Origin: Rhizobium mesoamericanum STM3625
Lineage (GTDB): Bacteria; Pseudomonadota; Alphaproteobacteria; Rhizobiales; Rhizobiaceae
Direction: 5' to 3'
Assembly (NCBI RefSeq): GCF_000312665.1
Contig: NZ_HF536773.1
Coordinates: 483,582 to 547,581, forward strand
Length of the DNA: 64,000 bases
This document shows, piece by piece, positions 17,048 to 26,275 of this stretch. The notes under the pieces were generated by a model that was given only the letters and a program-made list of their open reading frames with translations, had not been told where the DNA came from and did not search any database. How positions within the stretch are numbered: position 1 is the first letter of the stretch; every line of letters begins with the position of its first letter. Both the position numbers and the translations under genes were made by a program.

Positions 17048-19105
17048 ATGAACGTTCTGGTAAACCCACCGCGCCGCCTTGAAAGCTATGTCTCTGGCCG
17101 CTGGGTTCCCGGCACTAAGGATGGGACCCCGTTGCTCGACGCCTCGACAGGCGTGCCGGTGGCTTTGATCGATTCCACGGGTGTCGACTTTGCCGCGGCT
17201 TTGGCCTACGGCCGAAAGAAGGCCGGTCCGGCGCTGCGTCGCATGTCGTTTCACGAACGCGCCGCTATGCTGAAGACCCTCGGTCAGGCGCTGATGGACC
17301 GCAAGGAAGAGTTTTACGCGCTTTCGTCGGCGACCGGTGCGACGAAGGCAGACAGCTGGATCGATATTGACGGAGGTATTGGCACCTTACTGTCCTATGC
17401 CTCGAAGGGTCGGCGCGAGCTGCCCAATACGCGCGTGCTCGTGGATGGCGATGTGGAAACCTTGTCGCGTGACGGTACCTTCTCGGCCCGGCACATCCTG
17501 TCGCCGCTGCAGGGCGTCGCCGTCCATATCAATGCCTTCAACTTTCCTGTCTGGGGCATGTTGGAGAAGCTTTCGCCGACGCTGCTTGCCGGCATGCCGG
17601 CGATCGTCAAGCCGGCGAGCCAGACGGCCTACCTGACCGAACTGGTGGTCCGCCGCATGGTTGAAACTGGTTTATTGCCGGAAGGGGCTGTGCAACTTGT
17701 CTGCGGTTCCGTGGGCGATCTTCTGGACCATGTCGATGGACAGGACGCCGTCACGTTCACCGGCTCGGCCTCGACCGGCCGCAAGCTGAAAACGCATCCG
17801 GCGATCATCGAGAATTCCGTGCGTTTCACGATGGAGGCAGACAGCCTCAATGCCTCCGTTCTCGGTCTCGATGCCGCTCCCGCTACCGAGGAGTTCGACC
17901 TTTTCGTCAAGGAAGTCTCCCGAGAAATGACAGCAAAGGCCGGCCAGAAGTGCACGGCCATTCGTCGGGTCATCGTACCCCGCGCCTATTGCGATGCGCT
18001 GATCTCCGCGCTTGGGGAACGCCTTGGCAAGACAGCACTTGGCAACGCGGCCGACGACACCGTCCGCATGGGACCGCTTGCAAGCCTTGCCCAGCGTGAC
18101 GAGGTCCGCGCGCGCATCCGCGATCTTCTCGCTGATGCCGAAATTGTCGCCGGTAATCCGGATAATCCGCAGCTTGTCTCGGGCGACGCGGGAGCCGGCG
18201 CCTTCCTTAATCCAGTGCTGCTTTATTGCGACAAGCCGTGGGAAGCAAATGCGGTTCACGATGTCGAAGCCTTCGGCCCGGTCAGCACGGTCATGCCCTA
18301 TGACACCGCTGAGGAGGCCGTCGATCTTGCCCGCCGCGGCAAGGGAAGCCTGGTCTCCTCTGTCTTCACCAACGACCCCGCCTTTGCAGAGGAGGTGGTC
18401 CTTGGCATGGCGCCGTTCCACGGTCGCGTGCTGATCGGCAACCGCGTCAGCGCCAAGACGTCGACTGGCCATGGCTCCCCGCTGCCGGGTCTCGTGCATG
18501 GTGGCCCCGGACGTGCGGGCGGCGGCGAGGAGCTCGGTGGGCTGCGTGGGGTGAAGCACTACATGCAGCGAACTGCCGTGCAGGGTTCGCCCACACTTTT
18601 GTCGGCTGTCACCGGCCGCTGGGTTTCGGATGCCGCGGTGCGCAAAACTGGCGAACATCCGTTCCGCAAGTCGCTGGCCGAATTGCGGATCGGCGACCAG
18701 CTCGTCACCGGCACCCGAACCGTCACACTTGAGGATATCGAGCATTTTGCCAATTTCACCGGAGACACCTTCTACGCCCACATGGACGAGGATGCCGCCC
18801 GCGCCAATCCTTTCTTCGACGGACGCGTTGCCCATGGCTATCTGATCGTCTCCTTCGCTGCCGGCCTGTTCGTCGACCCAGCACCTGGCCCGGTTCTGGC
18901 GAATTACGGGGTCGACAACCTGCGCTTCCTCACGCCGGTCAGTCCCGGCGACACGCTGCAGGTGCAACTGACCTGCAAAGAAATCAATCCGCGCATCGGC
19001 GCGGAGCATGGCGAAGTGCGCTGGGATTGCAGGGTTACAAACCAGCATGGTGCGACGGTCGCGCAATACGACGTGTTGACGATGGTCGCCAAGACAAGGG
19101 ACTGA
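17048..19105 (+). CDS. paaZ: Bifunctional oxepin-CoA hydrolase / aldehyde dehydrogenase PaaZ
   Basis: 685 residues, full length for PaaZ. Residues about 1-515 are an aldehyde dehydrogenase with the nucleophilic cysteine in AGQKCTAIRR and the general-base glutamate region FTMEADS. Residues about 535-685 are a MaoC-type (R)-enoyl-CoA hydratase with the catalytic Asp/His pattern in GDTFYAHMDEDAARANPFF. PaaZ opens the oxepin-CoA ring and oxidises the resulting aldehyde with NADP+. ATG 17048 is preceded by GGAAGGATGAG. A second ring-opening-type dehydrogenase, PaaN, is encoded in the other arm. A short tandem repeat follows the stop. Confidence 0.96.
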   Translation: MNVLVNPPRRLESYVSGRWVPGTKDGTPLLDASTGVPVALIDSTGVDFAAALAYGRKKAGPALRRMSFHERAAMLKTLGQALMDRKEEFYALSSATGATKADSWIDIDGGIGTLLSYASKGRRELPNTRVLVDGDVETLSRDGTFSARHILSPLQGVAVHINAFNFPVWGMLEKLSPTLLAGMPAIVKPASQTAYLTELVVRRMVETGLLPEGAVQLVCGSVGDLLDHVDGQDAVTFTGSASTGRKLKTHPAIIENSVRFTMEADSLNASVLGLDAAPATEEFDLFVKEVSREMTAKAGQKCTAIRRVIVPRAYCDALISALGERLGKTALGNAADDTVRMGPLASLAQRDEVRARIRDLLADAEIVAGNPDNPQLVSGDAGAGAFLNPVLLYCDKPWEANAVHDVEAFGPVSTVMPYDTAEEAVDLARRGKGSLVSSVFTNDPAFAEEVVLGMAPFHGRVLIGNRVSAKTSTGHGSPLPGLVHGGPGRAGGGEELGGLRGVKHYMQRTAVQGSPTLLSAVTGRWVSDAAVRKTGEHPFRKSLAELRIGDQLVTGTRTVTLEDIEHFANFTGDTFYAHMDEDAARANPFFDGRVAHGYLIVSFAAGLFVDPAPGPVLANYGVDNLRFLTPVSPGDTLQVQLTCKEINPRIGAEHGEVRWDCRVTNQHGATVAQYDVLTMVAKTRD

Positions 19106-19163
19106 CCGAGGTGGGGAGACTGACCGAGATGCGGTCTGACTGAGATGGGGAGTGACTGAGATG
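19100..19163 (+). repeat. Degenerate tandem repeat between paaZ and paaY
   Basis: Four tandem units beginning ACTGACCGAG or ACTGAG and mostly continuing with TGGGGAG, from the paaZ stop to the paaY start. Each unit resembles a ribosome-site-plus-ATG block, so replication slippage has multiplied the paaY start region. Unit length varies from 16 to 20 bases. Confidence 0.6.
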
Positions 19164-19775
19164 GCGCAGGTCTATTCTTACGATGGCGTCGTGCCCGTCA
19201 TCCATCGGGCGGCGTTCGTTCATCCGGCGGCGGTGGTGATCGGCGACGTCATTATCGGTCCGGCCTGCTATGTCGGGCCCTGCGCCGTATTGCGTGGCGA
19301 CTTCGGCCGGATCATCCTGGAACGTGGTTCGAACGTCCAGGAGACCTGCGTCGTACACAGTTTTCCCAATGTCGAGGTGGTGATCGGGGAAGATGGCCAT
19401 ATCGGCCACGGCGCTGTGCTACATGGATGCCGGATCGGCCGCAATGCGATGGTAGGAATGAATGCCGTCGTGATGGATGAGGCTGTCATTGGGGAAAATT
19501 CGATCGTCGCCGCCATGGCCTTCGTCAAGGCAGGCGCTGAAATCCCGGCAAACAGCCTGGCGGTCGGATCACCAGCAAGGGTCATTCGTGAACTCAGCGA
19601 CAAGGAGATCGCATGGAAACGTCAAGGAACGGGCGTCTATCAGCGCCTTGCGCTGGAAGCCAGGGACAAGCTTCGACCCGTCGAACCGCTTAGCGAACCG
19701 GAGGCCGATCGTCGGCGGATCCGGGCTCCCGAATATGACCCGCTGATCCTGGAGCGGCTGAAATTCGGTGATTGA
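19161..19775 (+). CDS. paaY: PaaY, hexapeptide-repeat gamma-carbonic-anhydrase-like thioesterase
   Basis: 204 residues from ATG 19161 (GTG 19152 is an in-frame alternative). It has left-handed beta-helix hexapeptide repeats through residues 25-130. The three metal-ligand histidines of the gamma-carbonic anhydrase fold are visible in CVVHSFP and HIGHGAVLHG. The C-terminal helical tail (RIRAPEYDPLILERLKF) is typical of PaaY. In known systems PaaY hydrolyses dead-end CoA thioesters, such as ring-hydroxylated or cyclised by-products, and so protects the pathway. It is the last gene of arm 1 and faces the convergent propeller gene at 19897. Confidence 0.92.
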   Translation: MAQVYSYDGVVPVIHRAAFVHPAAVVIGDVIIGPACYVGPCAVLRGDFGRIILERGSNVQETCVVHSFPNVEVVIGEDGHIGHGAVLHGCRIGRNAMVGMNAVVMDEAVIGENSIVAAMAFVKAGAEIPANSLAVGSPARVIRELSDKEIAWKRQGTGVYQRLALEARDKLRPVEPLSEPEADRRRIRAPEYDPLILERLKFGD

Positions 19776-19896
19776 GCCAAGCCGTGTCTGCCCAAAATGG
19801 ACTGGTCTTGGGATAGTGCCTGCGAAACAAAGACGAAAGCACAGCAACCGAAATCTGAAGGGTGGGCGCGATCGCGGCAGAACAGGGTGCCCACAG

Positions 19897-20904
19897 TCAG
19901 CGAGCAGCTTCGCGCGTCAGAATATAGAGGTTGCCGTCCAACGCGGAGACGACGATCCGCTGCTCGTCCCAGACCAGCACTGACACCGGCCGGGTCAGGC
20001 CCTCAAGAATAACCTTAGGTTCCCGCATCATTTTATTGAACTTGAGCAATCTCCCACTCTCATTCCGAAAGCCGTCTTTCTGGTCATAGGTGCCGTGTTC
20101 GAGGACAAGCATCTCTCCGCTGCTTTCAAAAGCGATATCGAGGGGCGCATTGAGCGCTTCGACGTCGATCTCAGGCGTCGCCTGATCGCCGGCCTCGGGA
20201 ATCGAAACGATCCTTCCGGCACCGGCAAGGAAGGGAAAGCCGCCGAACAGCGCTATATAGAGGCGCCCCCCGTAAAGGGCGATACCGGTCGGTACCGCAT
20301 CGGTTTCGTAGCTGTTACCTTCCGTGAACTCCGTCGGGGAAAGACTGCGGAGTGCGGTGGCTGCCTGCCCGACGCGACGAAATGTCAGAAGCGTGCTCTT
20401 GCTGCCATCGGGCAGTACCCTTTCGATACTGTTTCGAGCGGAGTCTACCACGTAGTAACCTCCGTTCGCCGCAACGAAGTCGAACGGATTCCAGAAATCG
20501 CTATTGATGACCCGGATTTGTCCGGCCGGGTCAAGCGCAACGAGCGCATGGTCAACCTGATCTTCCTTGGAACTCACTGGCGTCCATCCCTGAGCGACGA
20601 CAAGGCCATCATCGGTGCGCACCACACGATAAGGACCGGTTGGGTCGCCGATCACGTCGAGACCATGGGGGAATATCGGGCCGAATGCGACAAGCTTGCC
20701 GTCGGCGCCACGTCTGAAAAGCCGGCCACTGGCGAGATCACTGACGAGCAGGCCTGCGGCGTCGTAAGACAGGCCGGCGAAGGCAGCACCAGGCGTGTTG
20801 AAGGTCTGAAGCGTGTAGCCGGGCGCCGCCGTCGGCTCAGCACCGGCACCGGCAGCTAGGAGCAGAAAATCGGTGACGACAATCAAGGTGCAGAACGGAC
20901 GCAT
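19897..20904 (-). CDS. Exported beta-propeller protein, ScyD/ScyE-like
   Basis: 335 residues from ATG 20904. The N-terminus (FCTLIVVTDFLLLAAGAGAE) looks like a cleavable signal peptide. The rest is a six-bladed-propeller-like NHL/SMP-30-type sequence with repeated blade motifs such as GLLVSDLASGRLFR, GGYYVVDSARNSIERV, GRLYIALFGG and GEMLVLEHG. It resembles the ScyD/ScyE family, whose members are extracytoplasmic with poorly known function. It is the last gene of the sugar ABC transporter operon and overlaps the end of the preceding gene by 22 bases, so translation is probably coupled. A periplasmic sugar-related role is inferred from context only. Confidence 0.8.
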   Translation of the reverse strand: MRPFCTLIVVTDFLLLAAGAGAEPTAAPGYTLQTFNTPGAAFAGLSYDAAGLLVSDLASGRLFRRGADGKLVAFGPIFPHGLDVIGDPTGPYRVVRTDDGLVVAQGWTPVSSKEDQVDHALVALDPAGQIRVINSDFWNPFDFVAANGGYYVVDSARNSIERVLPDGSKSTLLTFRRVGQAATALRSLSPTEFTEGNSYETDAVPTGIALYGGRLYIALFGGFPFLAGAGRIVSIPEAGDQATPEIDVEALNAPLDIAFESSGEMLVLEHGTYDQKDGFRNESGRLLKFNKMMREPKVILEGLTRPVSVLVWDEQRIVVSALDGNLYILTREAAR

Positions 20905-21671
20905 CTGAAGCCACCATTGGCTGAAAACCGGAATTCAGGATCATAGGCGAGCCGATAAGTCGTTGTCAGGTGGCTTGGGTCGCTGTTCCAGGAGCCACCA
21001 CGAAGCACGCGGTAGAGCCCGGCACTCCTCGCCGCCGCCCCGGCTTCATATGGCGCGTAGACGTCACGGGTCCACTCCCAGACATTGCCGACAAGATTGA
21101 GGACGCCCTCTTTGCTTGCGCCATCGGCGAAGGAGATCGCCGGTGCGGTCATCGCATAACCGTCGCGCGTATCACCCGAGCAACAGATATCTGCTCCAGA
21201 ATTTGCTCGCTCATTGCCGGGTGGGAGCTCGCCCCATGGAAACGCGCTGCCCGTCGTTCCTCGGGCCGCCCGCTCATATTGCTGTTCCGATGGGAGGTCC
21301 AACCCATAGTGACGGCAAAATGCATCGGCGTCTGCCCAGCTCACACCGACGACCGGCCGGTCATCCAGGCCCAAGATTGGATGATTGGCGTAGAAGGCAC
21401 CACGATGGCCGGTCTCCTTGACGAAGAGGCCATACTGCTGGTTTGTGATCTCGGTGCGATTGATCGCGAACGCCTGCCCGGAAAGTTCGCGCCGCGGGCG
21501 TTCGTTTGCAGGGCCATCGTCACGGCCGAAGATGAACATGCCGGCAGGAATTTCAATCAGCGGATTTCCAGCGATTGGGCCGTCATCGGCTGCGGCCGCA
21601 GTAAATGCGAAGATGAACACTATCACCGCCGCCCAAAGGCTAGAAATAGACACGGTCTTTGGTCTCGCCAT
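20883..21671 (-). CDS. Formylglycine-generating-enzyme-family protein without the catalytic cysteines
   Basis: 262 residues from ATG 21671, overlapping the end of the ATPase gene by 32 bases. A signal peptide or membrane anchor (SLWAAVIVFIFAFTAAAAD) precedes a SUMF1/FGE-sulfatase domain with EIPAGMFIFGRDD, GVSWADADAFCRHYG, LPSEQQYERAARG, NLVGNVWEWTRDVY and the end motif RLAYDPEFR...GGFRC. In true FGE two catalytic cysteines follow GGS; here the segment after GGSW (225-228) has S230 and L235 at those positions. Sulfatase activation is therefore unlikely and no sulfatase gene is nearby. It may be a binding or structural member of the SUMF1/EgtB/PvdO superfamily acting in the periplasm. Confidence 0.85.
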   Translation of the reverse strand: MARPKTVSISSLWAAVIVFIFAFTAAAADDGPIAGNPLIEIPAGMFIFGRDDGPANERPRRELSGQAFAINRTEITNQQYGLFVKETGHRGAFYANHPILGLDDRPVVGVSWADADAFCRHYGLDLPSEQQYERAARGTTGSAFPWGELPPGNERANSGADICCSGDTRDGYAMTAPAISFADGASKEGVLNLVGNVWEWTRDVYAPYEAGAAARSAGLYRVLRGGSWNSDPSHLTTTYRLAYDPEFRFSANGGFRCVRSAP

Positions 21672-22701
21672 TGAACAGAAAAACGCGATCCGTTGCGACC
21701 TTGACGCCGATCTGCTGGTCGATCTGACCCGTGAAATTCTTGTCGGCACGCAAGGTCATCAGTTGACCTCCCAACCTTAGGCTCACCAGCGTGTTCTCGC
21801 CGGTAAGTTCCGCCGAATAGATCGGCGCGACCAGATTGACGTCTGCATCACCGGCATCGGTCGGATGGACGTCCTCCGGGCGGACTCCGAGGACAGCTCC
21901 AGAGACGTTTGCGCAGCCGATGCCCCCTACCCTGAGGCCGGCACTAACGAACACACCGTTTCTCACTTCTCCCGGAATCAGGTTCATCGGCGGCGAGCCG
22001 ATAAAACCGGCAACGAAGAGCGTGCGCGGATCGTTATAAATCTCCCGCGGTGTCCCAAGCTGCTCGATAACGCCCTTGTTCATCACCGCCACGCGATCGG
22101 CAAGCGTCATCGCCTCTATCTGGTCATGGGTGACGTAAATCGTCGTGACCTGCAGCTCGTGTTGCAGGTGCTTCAGCTCGGCGCGCATCTGTGTGCGCAG
22201 CTTCGCATCGAGGTTGGACAGCGGCTCGTCCATCAGAAAGACACGTGGTGTGCGCACGATCGCCCGGGCAAGTGCCACGCGCTGACGCTGGCCGCCAGAA
22301 AGTTCCTTCGGCAGCCGCGACAGCATGGAGTCGAGTTCCACACGGCGTGCGACCTCGGCTATCCGTCGCTTGCATTCATCGGGCGGCACTTTGCGGATCT
22401 TCAGCGGGTAGCCGATGTTGTCTTCGACGGTGAGGTGCGGATACAAAGCATACGACTGGAATACCATTGCAACGTCGCGATACTTGGGAAGGACACCGTT
22501 CACGCGGTCCTCGTCGATGTAGATGTCGCCGAATGTCGCCTCCTCCAGGCCCGCGACCATCCGCATGGTCGTTGTCTTGCCGCAACCGGAAGGTCCAAGC
22601 AAAACGAGAAACTCCTTGTCCCTGATCTCGAGGTTGAAATCATCAACCGCAACGAATTCGCCGAACTTCTTGCAGACCTTTTTGAATTCGACAGACGCCA
22701 T
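21640..22701 (-). CDS. Carbohydrate ABC transporter ATP-binding protein (UgpC/MalK type)
   Basis: 353 residues from ATG 22701. Walker A GPSGCGKTT, signature LSGGQRQRVALARAIV and Walker B VFLMDEPLSNLDAKLR are present, and the C-terminal third is a TOBE/OB regulatory domain as in MalK and UgpC. It powers the two permeases encoded just upstream (5-bp gap). The substrate is probably a sugar or polyol, as for most CUT1-family systems, but cannot be named. Confidence 0.95.
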   Translation of the reverse strand: MASVEFKKVCKKFGEFVAVDDFNLEIRDKEFLVLLGPSGCGKTTTMRMVAGLEEATFGDIYIDEDRVNGVLPKYRDVAMVFQSYALYPHLTVEDNIGYPLKIRKVPPDECKRRIAEVARRVELDSMLSRLPKELSGGQRQRVALARAIVRTPRVFLMDEPLSNLDAKLRTQMRAELKHLQHELQVTTIYVTHDQIEAMTLADRVAVMNKGVIEQLGTPREIYNDPRTLFVAGFIGSPPMNLIPGEVRNGVFVSAGLRVGGIGCANVSGAVLGVRPEDVHPTDAGDADVNLVAPIYSAELTGENTLVSLRLGGQLMTLRADKNFTGQIDQQIGVKVATDRVFLFNGETKDRVYF

Positions 22702-22706
22702 ATGTC

Positions 22707-23582
22707 TCAACCTTTGACGGCACCCAGGGACAATCCCCGGACGAGATGCTTCTGGACGATGAAAGCGAAGATGACGATTGGCAGGCAGGCCATGAAGCCC
22801 GCCGCACTGATTTCGCCCCAATAGGTGTTGTACTGCGTAACGCGCCCGGCAATGCCGATCGGCAGAGTCTGAGACTGCTCGGTGAGCGTAATGATGAGGG
22901 AAAGCAGAAACTCATTCCACGAGATGATCAGACAGAAGATCGCGGTGGCTGCAAGCCCAGGCCGGGCAAGTGGCAACGCCACATGCAGGAATGCGCCCCA
23001 GCGTGTATCGCCGTCGACGATTGCCGCCTCCTCGAGCTCGACAGGAAGATCCTGGAAATAGCTCTTCATCATCCATGTCGCGAACGGCAGATTGAAAGCA
23101 GTGTAGGCGACGATGAGAGCCGACTTCGTGTTGAGCATGTCGAAGTAGTTGAAGAACAGGTAGAGGGGGATGATGCTGACGATGGGCGGCATCATGCGCG
23201 TTGACAGGATCCAGAACGAAATCTGCTTGCGCCACTGCCAGGGATAGCTGAACCGTGCCAAGGCATAGCCGGCCATTGTGCCGAAGGTCACCGAAACGAT
23301 CGTCGTCCCTACAGAGACGAGAAAGCTATTCAACGCGTAGCGCAGGAACGGACGCTGGATAAACGCTTCGTTGTAGTGCTTTAGCGTGGGATTGCGGGGG
23401 AGCCACTCCGGCGGCACTGCGAAAATGTCGATATCATACTTAAAAGAGTTGGTCGCGATCCAATAGATCGGAAAAAGTGTGACGACCAGCGCGACAACGA
23501 TCGTCAGATAGGCCAGCAGGCGGATCAGCACCTCTTTGGTCCGGTTGCGCGCGTGTATGGTTCTGCGCAGTGTCATGGTCAT
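22707..23582 (-). CDS. Carbohydrate ABC transporter permease (MalG type)
   Basis: 291 residues with six predicted membrane helices and the cytoplasmic EAA loop LEEAAIVDGDTRWGAFLHVA that contacts the ATPase. Its ATG overlaps the stop of the partner permease by four bases. The C-terminal VQKHLVRGLSLGAVKG is the usual ending of CUT1 MalG-type permeases. Confidence 0.94.
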   Translation of the reverse strand: MTMTLRRTIHARNRTKEVLIRLLAYLTIVVALVVTLFPIYWIATNSFKYDIDIFAVPPEWLPRNPTLKHYNEAFIQRPFLRYALNSFLVSVGTTIVSVTFGTMAGYALARFSYPWQWRKQISFWILSTRMMPPIVSIIPLYLFFNYFDMLNTKSALIVAYTAFNLPFATWMMKSYFQDLPVELEEAAIVDGDTRWGAFLHVALPLARPGLAATAIFCLIISWNEFLLSLIITLTEQSQTLPIGIAGRVTQYNTYWGEISAAGFMACLPIVIFAFIVQKHLVRGLSLGAVKG

Positions 23583-24502
23583 TCCGCCAATCGCATGCGT
23601 TTCATGAACCAGGTGCTTAAAACAATGGTCACAAACAGCACGAAAAGCGACATCGCCGCCGCGTAACCTGGATCGGCAAAGCGGTAGGCGACCTGATAGA
23701 TATAAAGGCTCAAGACCTTGGTCCGGTCAGCCGGACCACCTCCCGTCAGTATGAAGACGAGATCGAAGAGACGCAGCGCATCCATGACACGCAGGAGAAG
23801 CGCAATGGCGATGACCGGCTTGAGGAATGGCAGCGTCAGATCCCGGAATTGCTGCCAGCTCGAGGCTCCGTCGAGTGCGGCGGCCTCATAGGGCTCTACA
23901 GGCAGGCTGGCTAACCCTGCCAACATTAGAAGGAATATGAAGGGTGTCCATTGCCACACATCGGCGACGATGATCGAAAACATCGCAAGGTTCACGTCGC
24001 CCGCCCATGCCTGCAGAGGCAACCCGAGTCGGAACATGATTTCGTTCAGAACACCGAACTGAGGCTCATAGATGAGCTTCCATGTGATCGCGACCGCGAT
24101 CGGCGGCAGCATCATCGGGATCATCAGGACTGTCTTCAGAAATGTCAGCTTGCGAATGTATTTATCGAGGAGCAGCGCCAGACCGAGACCGAGGACGAAT
24201 TCCGCTGTCACCGCCGCAATGGTAAATACGGTGGTATTCCATAGTGCGACGTGAAACTGCGTGTCGGAAAAAAGCCGCACGAAATTGCCCGCGCCGACAA
24301 ACGTCCAGGGCAGATCGGGATTCGGGCTGATTTTGTGAACCGCAGCGTAGAACATGTAGATGCTGGGAAAGATCGTCAGGCCAAGGAGTATTAGTACTGT
24401 CGGCCCAAGCATGAGGAAGCGCAAATGCCGCTCTACCCATCGCTCCAGACTGCCGCCTGGTCGAAGCGGTGCGGCCGCGGTTCCGCTTTCCGACGTCAAC
24501 AT
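23579..24502 (-). CDS. Carbohydrate ABC transporter permease (MalF type)
   Basis: 307 residues, hydrophobic with about six membrane helices, and the EAA loop EPYEAAALDGASSWQQFRDL. It pairs with the MalG-type permease whose start overlaps its stop. A 122-bp spacer separates it from the binding-protein gene upstream, common where the binding protein is made in excess. Confidence 0.94.
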   Translation of the reverse strand: MLTSESGTAAAPLRPGGSLERWVERHLRFLMLGPTVLILLGLTIFPSIYMFYAAVHKISPNPDLPWTFVGAGNFVRLFSDTQFHVALWNTTVFTIAAVTAEFVLGLGLALLLDKYIRKLTFLKTVLMIPMMLPPIAVAITWKLIYEPQFGVLNEIMFRLGLPLQAWAGDVNLAMFSIIVADVWQWTPFIFLLMLAGLASLPVEPYEAAALDGASSWQQFRDLTLPFLKPVIAIALLLRVMDALRLFDLVFILTGGGPADRTKVLSLYIYQVAYRFADPGYAAAMSLFVLFVTIVLSTWFMKRMRLAE

Positions 24503-24624
24503 TGACCTCTCCCGTAAAGCCCTGCCCCGGCGCGACTGAACTCTTGGGTTTCAGGCCCATCGGACGCGATTGCCGGCGCAGCAAGGGAGCGGGGTCCGAA
24601 AACTCCGCTCCGACCAGCTCTTGC

Positions 24625-25884
24625 CTAGTAAAGGTTGGTAATCCGTGAGACCGCCTCCTGCGAGTTCTTCAGAGCTTCTTGCGGTGTGATCGTGCCGGCG
24701 ACCGCCTTAGAAAGCTCGATGCCGAAGGCATTCTCGATTTCTGGCCACTTCGGGTGACGCGGACGCGGAGTCGAGGCCTGGATTGCCGCCATCAACACGG
24801 GATAGTGCCTGAACTTCTCTTGCGAGGTCAGTTCCGGATCGGTGAAGACCGAGGCGCGGACAGGCGGATTGCCTCGCAAGGCAGAAATTTTGATCTGTTC
24901 GCGCGAGGTCGCCCACATCATGAAGTCGAAAGCTTCCTGCTTATTCTTGGACGCCGACATGATGCCCATGGTCCAGTGACCGATTTCCGAACTACCAGGT
25001 TTGGTTCCAGCAGGAATGGGACTGTAGGAGATTTTGCCGACCATCTTCGATTGGGTGGGATCTTCAAAGGTCGCAACCCAGTTTGGCCAGTTAATCGATG
25101 ACGCAGCAGTACCGGCGGCGAGCGCCGTGCCAACCTCGTTGGCGTTATAGCTCTCGACGCCCTTCGGCGAGACATCGCGTAGTGCCATGAAGGTCTTCAT
25201 GGCAGCGGCCCCTTCAGGCGTATCGATCGTTACCTTGGTTCGGTCGGCGTTGAACATGTCAGCGCCATAAGACCAGAAGATCGGCATGAAATCGGCGACC
25301 ACCGGATTTCCCTGGCCGCCTCGGAATACGTAACCGAAATAACGGCCACCTCCGCTTTCAGTCAGCTTCTTGCTCGCCTTCAACACGTCGTCCCAAGTCT
25401 TTGGAACGTCGACGCCAGCTTCCTTGTACTTGGCTGCGTCATAGAAGAACATCTGCGCATTCCCGACATAGGGCAGACATACGTAGGGGCCGGTATTATA
25501 GGGATTGCGGCAGACCGCAAGCGACTTCGAAAGGAAATCGCTGTCTGGCCCCTCCAACCCGGCCTTCTTGAAGTAAGCGGTCAGATCTTCCAGGTGCCCG
25601 TTCTCTGCGAAGAACGGAATCCACGGATCGTCCATCAGGATAATGTCGAAGACACCTGACTTGGTCGCGCCGGCATTGGCGCCCTGTTCGAATTCGTTGG
25701 CATAGGGCGCCTGGACAGCCTCAACCTTCGTGCCCTTCAACTTTCCATAATCTTGGGCTGCGGCCCTCAGACCATCGCCCTCGCTGCCCGAGGGCACGAG
25801 GATCGTGATGTCAGCCCATGCGGCTCCGTTGATCGCCAGCGCGGATGTCGCAATAGCCAAGGTGAGAAGCAATCTGTGAAGCAT
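24625..25884 (-). CDS. Extracellular solute-binding protein of the sugar ABC transporter
   Basis: 419 residues from ATG 25884, with a good site (GGGAGG) eight bases before it. A classic signal peptide (LLLTLAIATSALAINGAAWA) is followed by a family 1 solute-binding fold with ITILVPSGSEGD at the mature start and DIILMDDPWIPFFAENGHL, YKEAGVDVPKTWDDVLKASK and SREQIKISALRGNPPVR. It captures the ligand in the periplasm for the two permeases. It leads a six-gene operon that also encodes the FGE-like protein and the propeller. Ligand unknown. Confidence 0.94.
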   Translation of the reverse strand: MLHRLLLTLAIATSALAINGAAWADITILVPSGSEGDGLRAAAQDYGKLKGTKVEAVQAPYANEFEQGANAGATKSGVFDIILMDDPWIPFFAENGHLEDLTAYFKKAGLEGPDSDFLSKSLAVCRNPYNTGPYVCLPYVGNAQMFFYDAAKYKEAGVDVPKTWDDVLKASKKLTESGGGRYFGYVFRGGQGNPVVADFMPIFWSYGADMFNADRTKVTIDTPEGAAAMKTFMALRDVSPKGVESYNANEVGTALAAGTAASSINWPNWVATFEDPTQSKMVGKISYSPIPAGTKPGSSEIGHWTMGIMSASKNKQEAFDFMMWATSREQIKISALRGNPPVRASVFTDPELTSQEKFRHYPVLMAAIQASTPRPRHPKWPEIENAFGIELSKAVAGTITPQEALKNSQEAVSRITNLY

Positions 25885-26275
25885 TGTATACCTCCCATTC
25901 CGAGATGTTATCCCGAAGCTCCTTGATCGGGGGTCATCCTTTCCGGCATAGCGGAAACGCTTTTCGACACCCATGCGAACCACACTGCGAAAAGTCGAAC
26001 CATCGCCCGGCATCTCATCCTCGAGCGAGTTGCAAATTTTATCATATTGGAAGCTATATTTAGAGTGGCTGCATTAGCATTTCCTTATTTTTCGGGTGGT
26101 TCCGGAAGCCAGTTTCGCGCCGTCCGAAGCTTTCTGATGAATTGTTGCGGCAACAGTCGTCATTGCGCTCAAGAGCCCCATCCGAGGCTCAAGGCGAGCG
26201 AACGCATTCGTCCCTTTGGACGTACCTTGCGATGCGTTCCTTTCTCTTTGTGATTTCTGGCATATATTAGAAATC
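25885..26275. other. Divergent intergenic region: sugar ABC operon / NfeD pair
   Basis: 391 bp without a supported gene. The part near 26041-26100 is AT-rich, as expected for promoters firing left into the binding-protein gene. I could not pick a convincing pair of -35/-10 boxes or a LacI-type operator for either direction. TATATT at 26263 is close before the nfeD-type start, but no matching -35 box was found. Confidence 0.5.

Noticed and set aside
17672..19066. A 464-codon minus-strand frame opposite paaZ
   Set aside because: Antisense to a well-supported gene, no ribosome site or family resemblance; codon-bias shadow.
20883..21671. Sulfatase-activating formylglycine-generating enzyme
   Set aside because: Both catalytic cysteine positions are substituted and no sulfatase gene is in the window.
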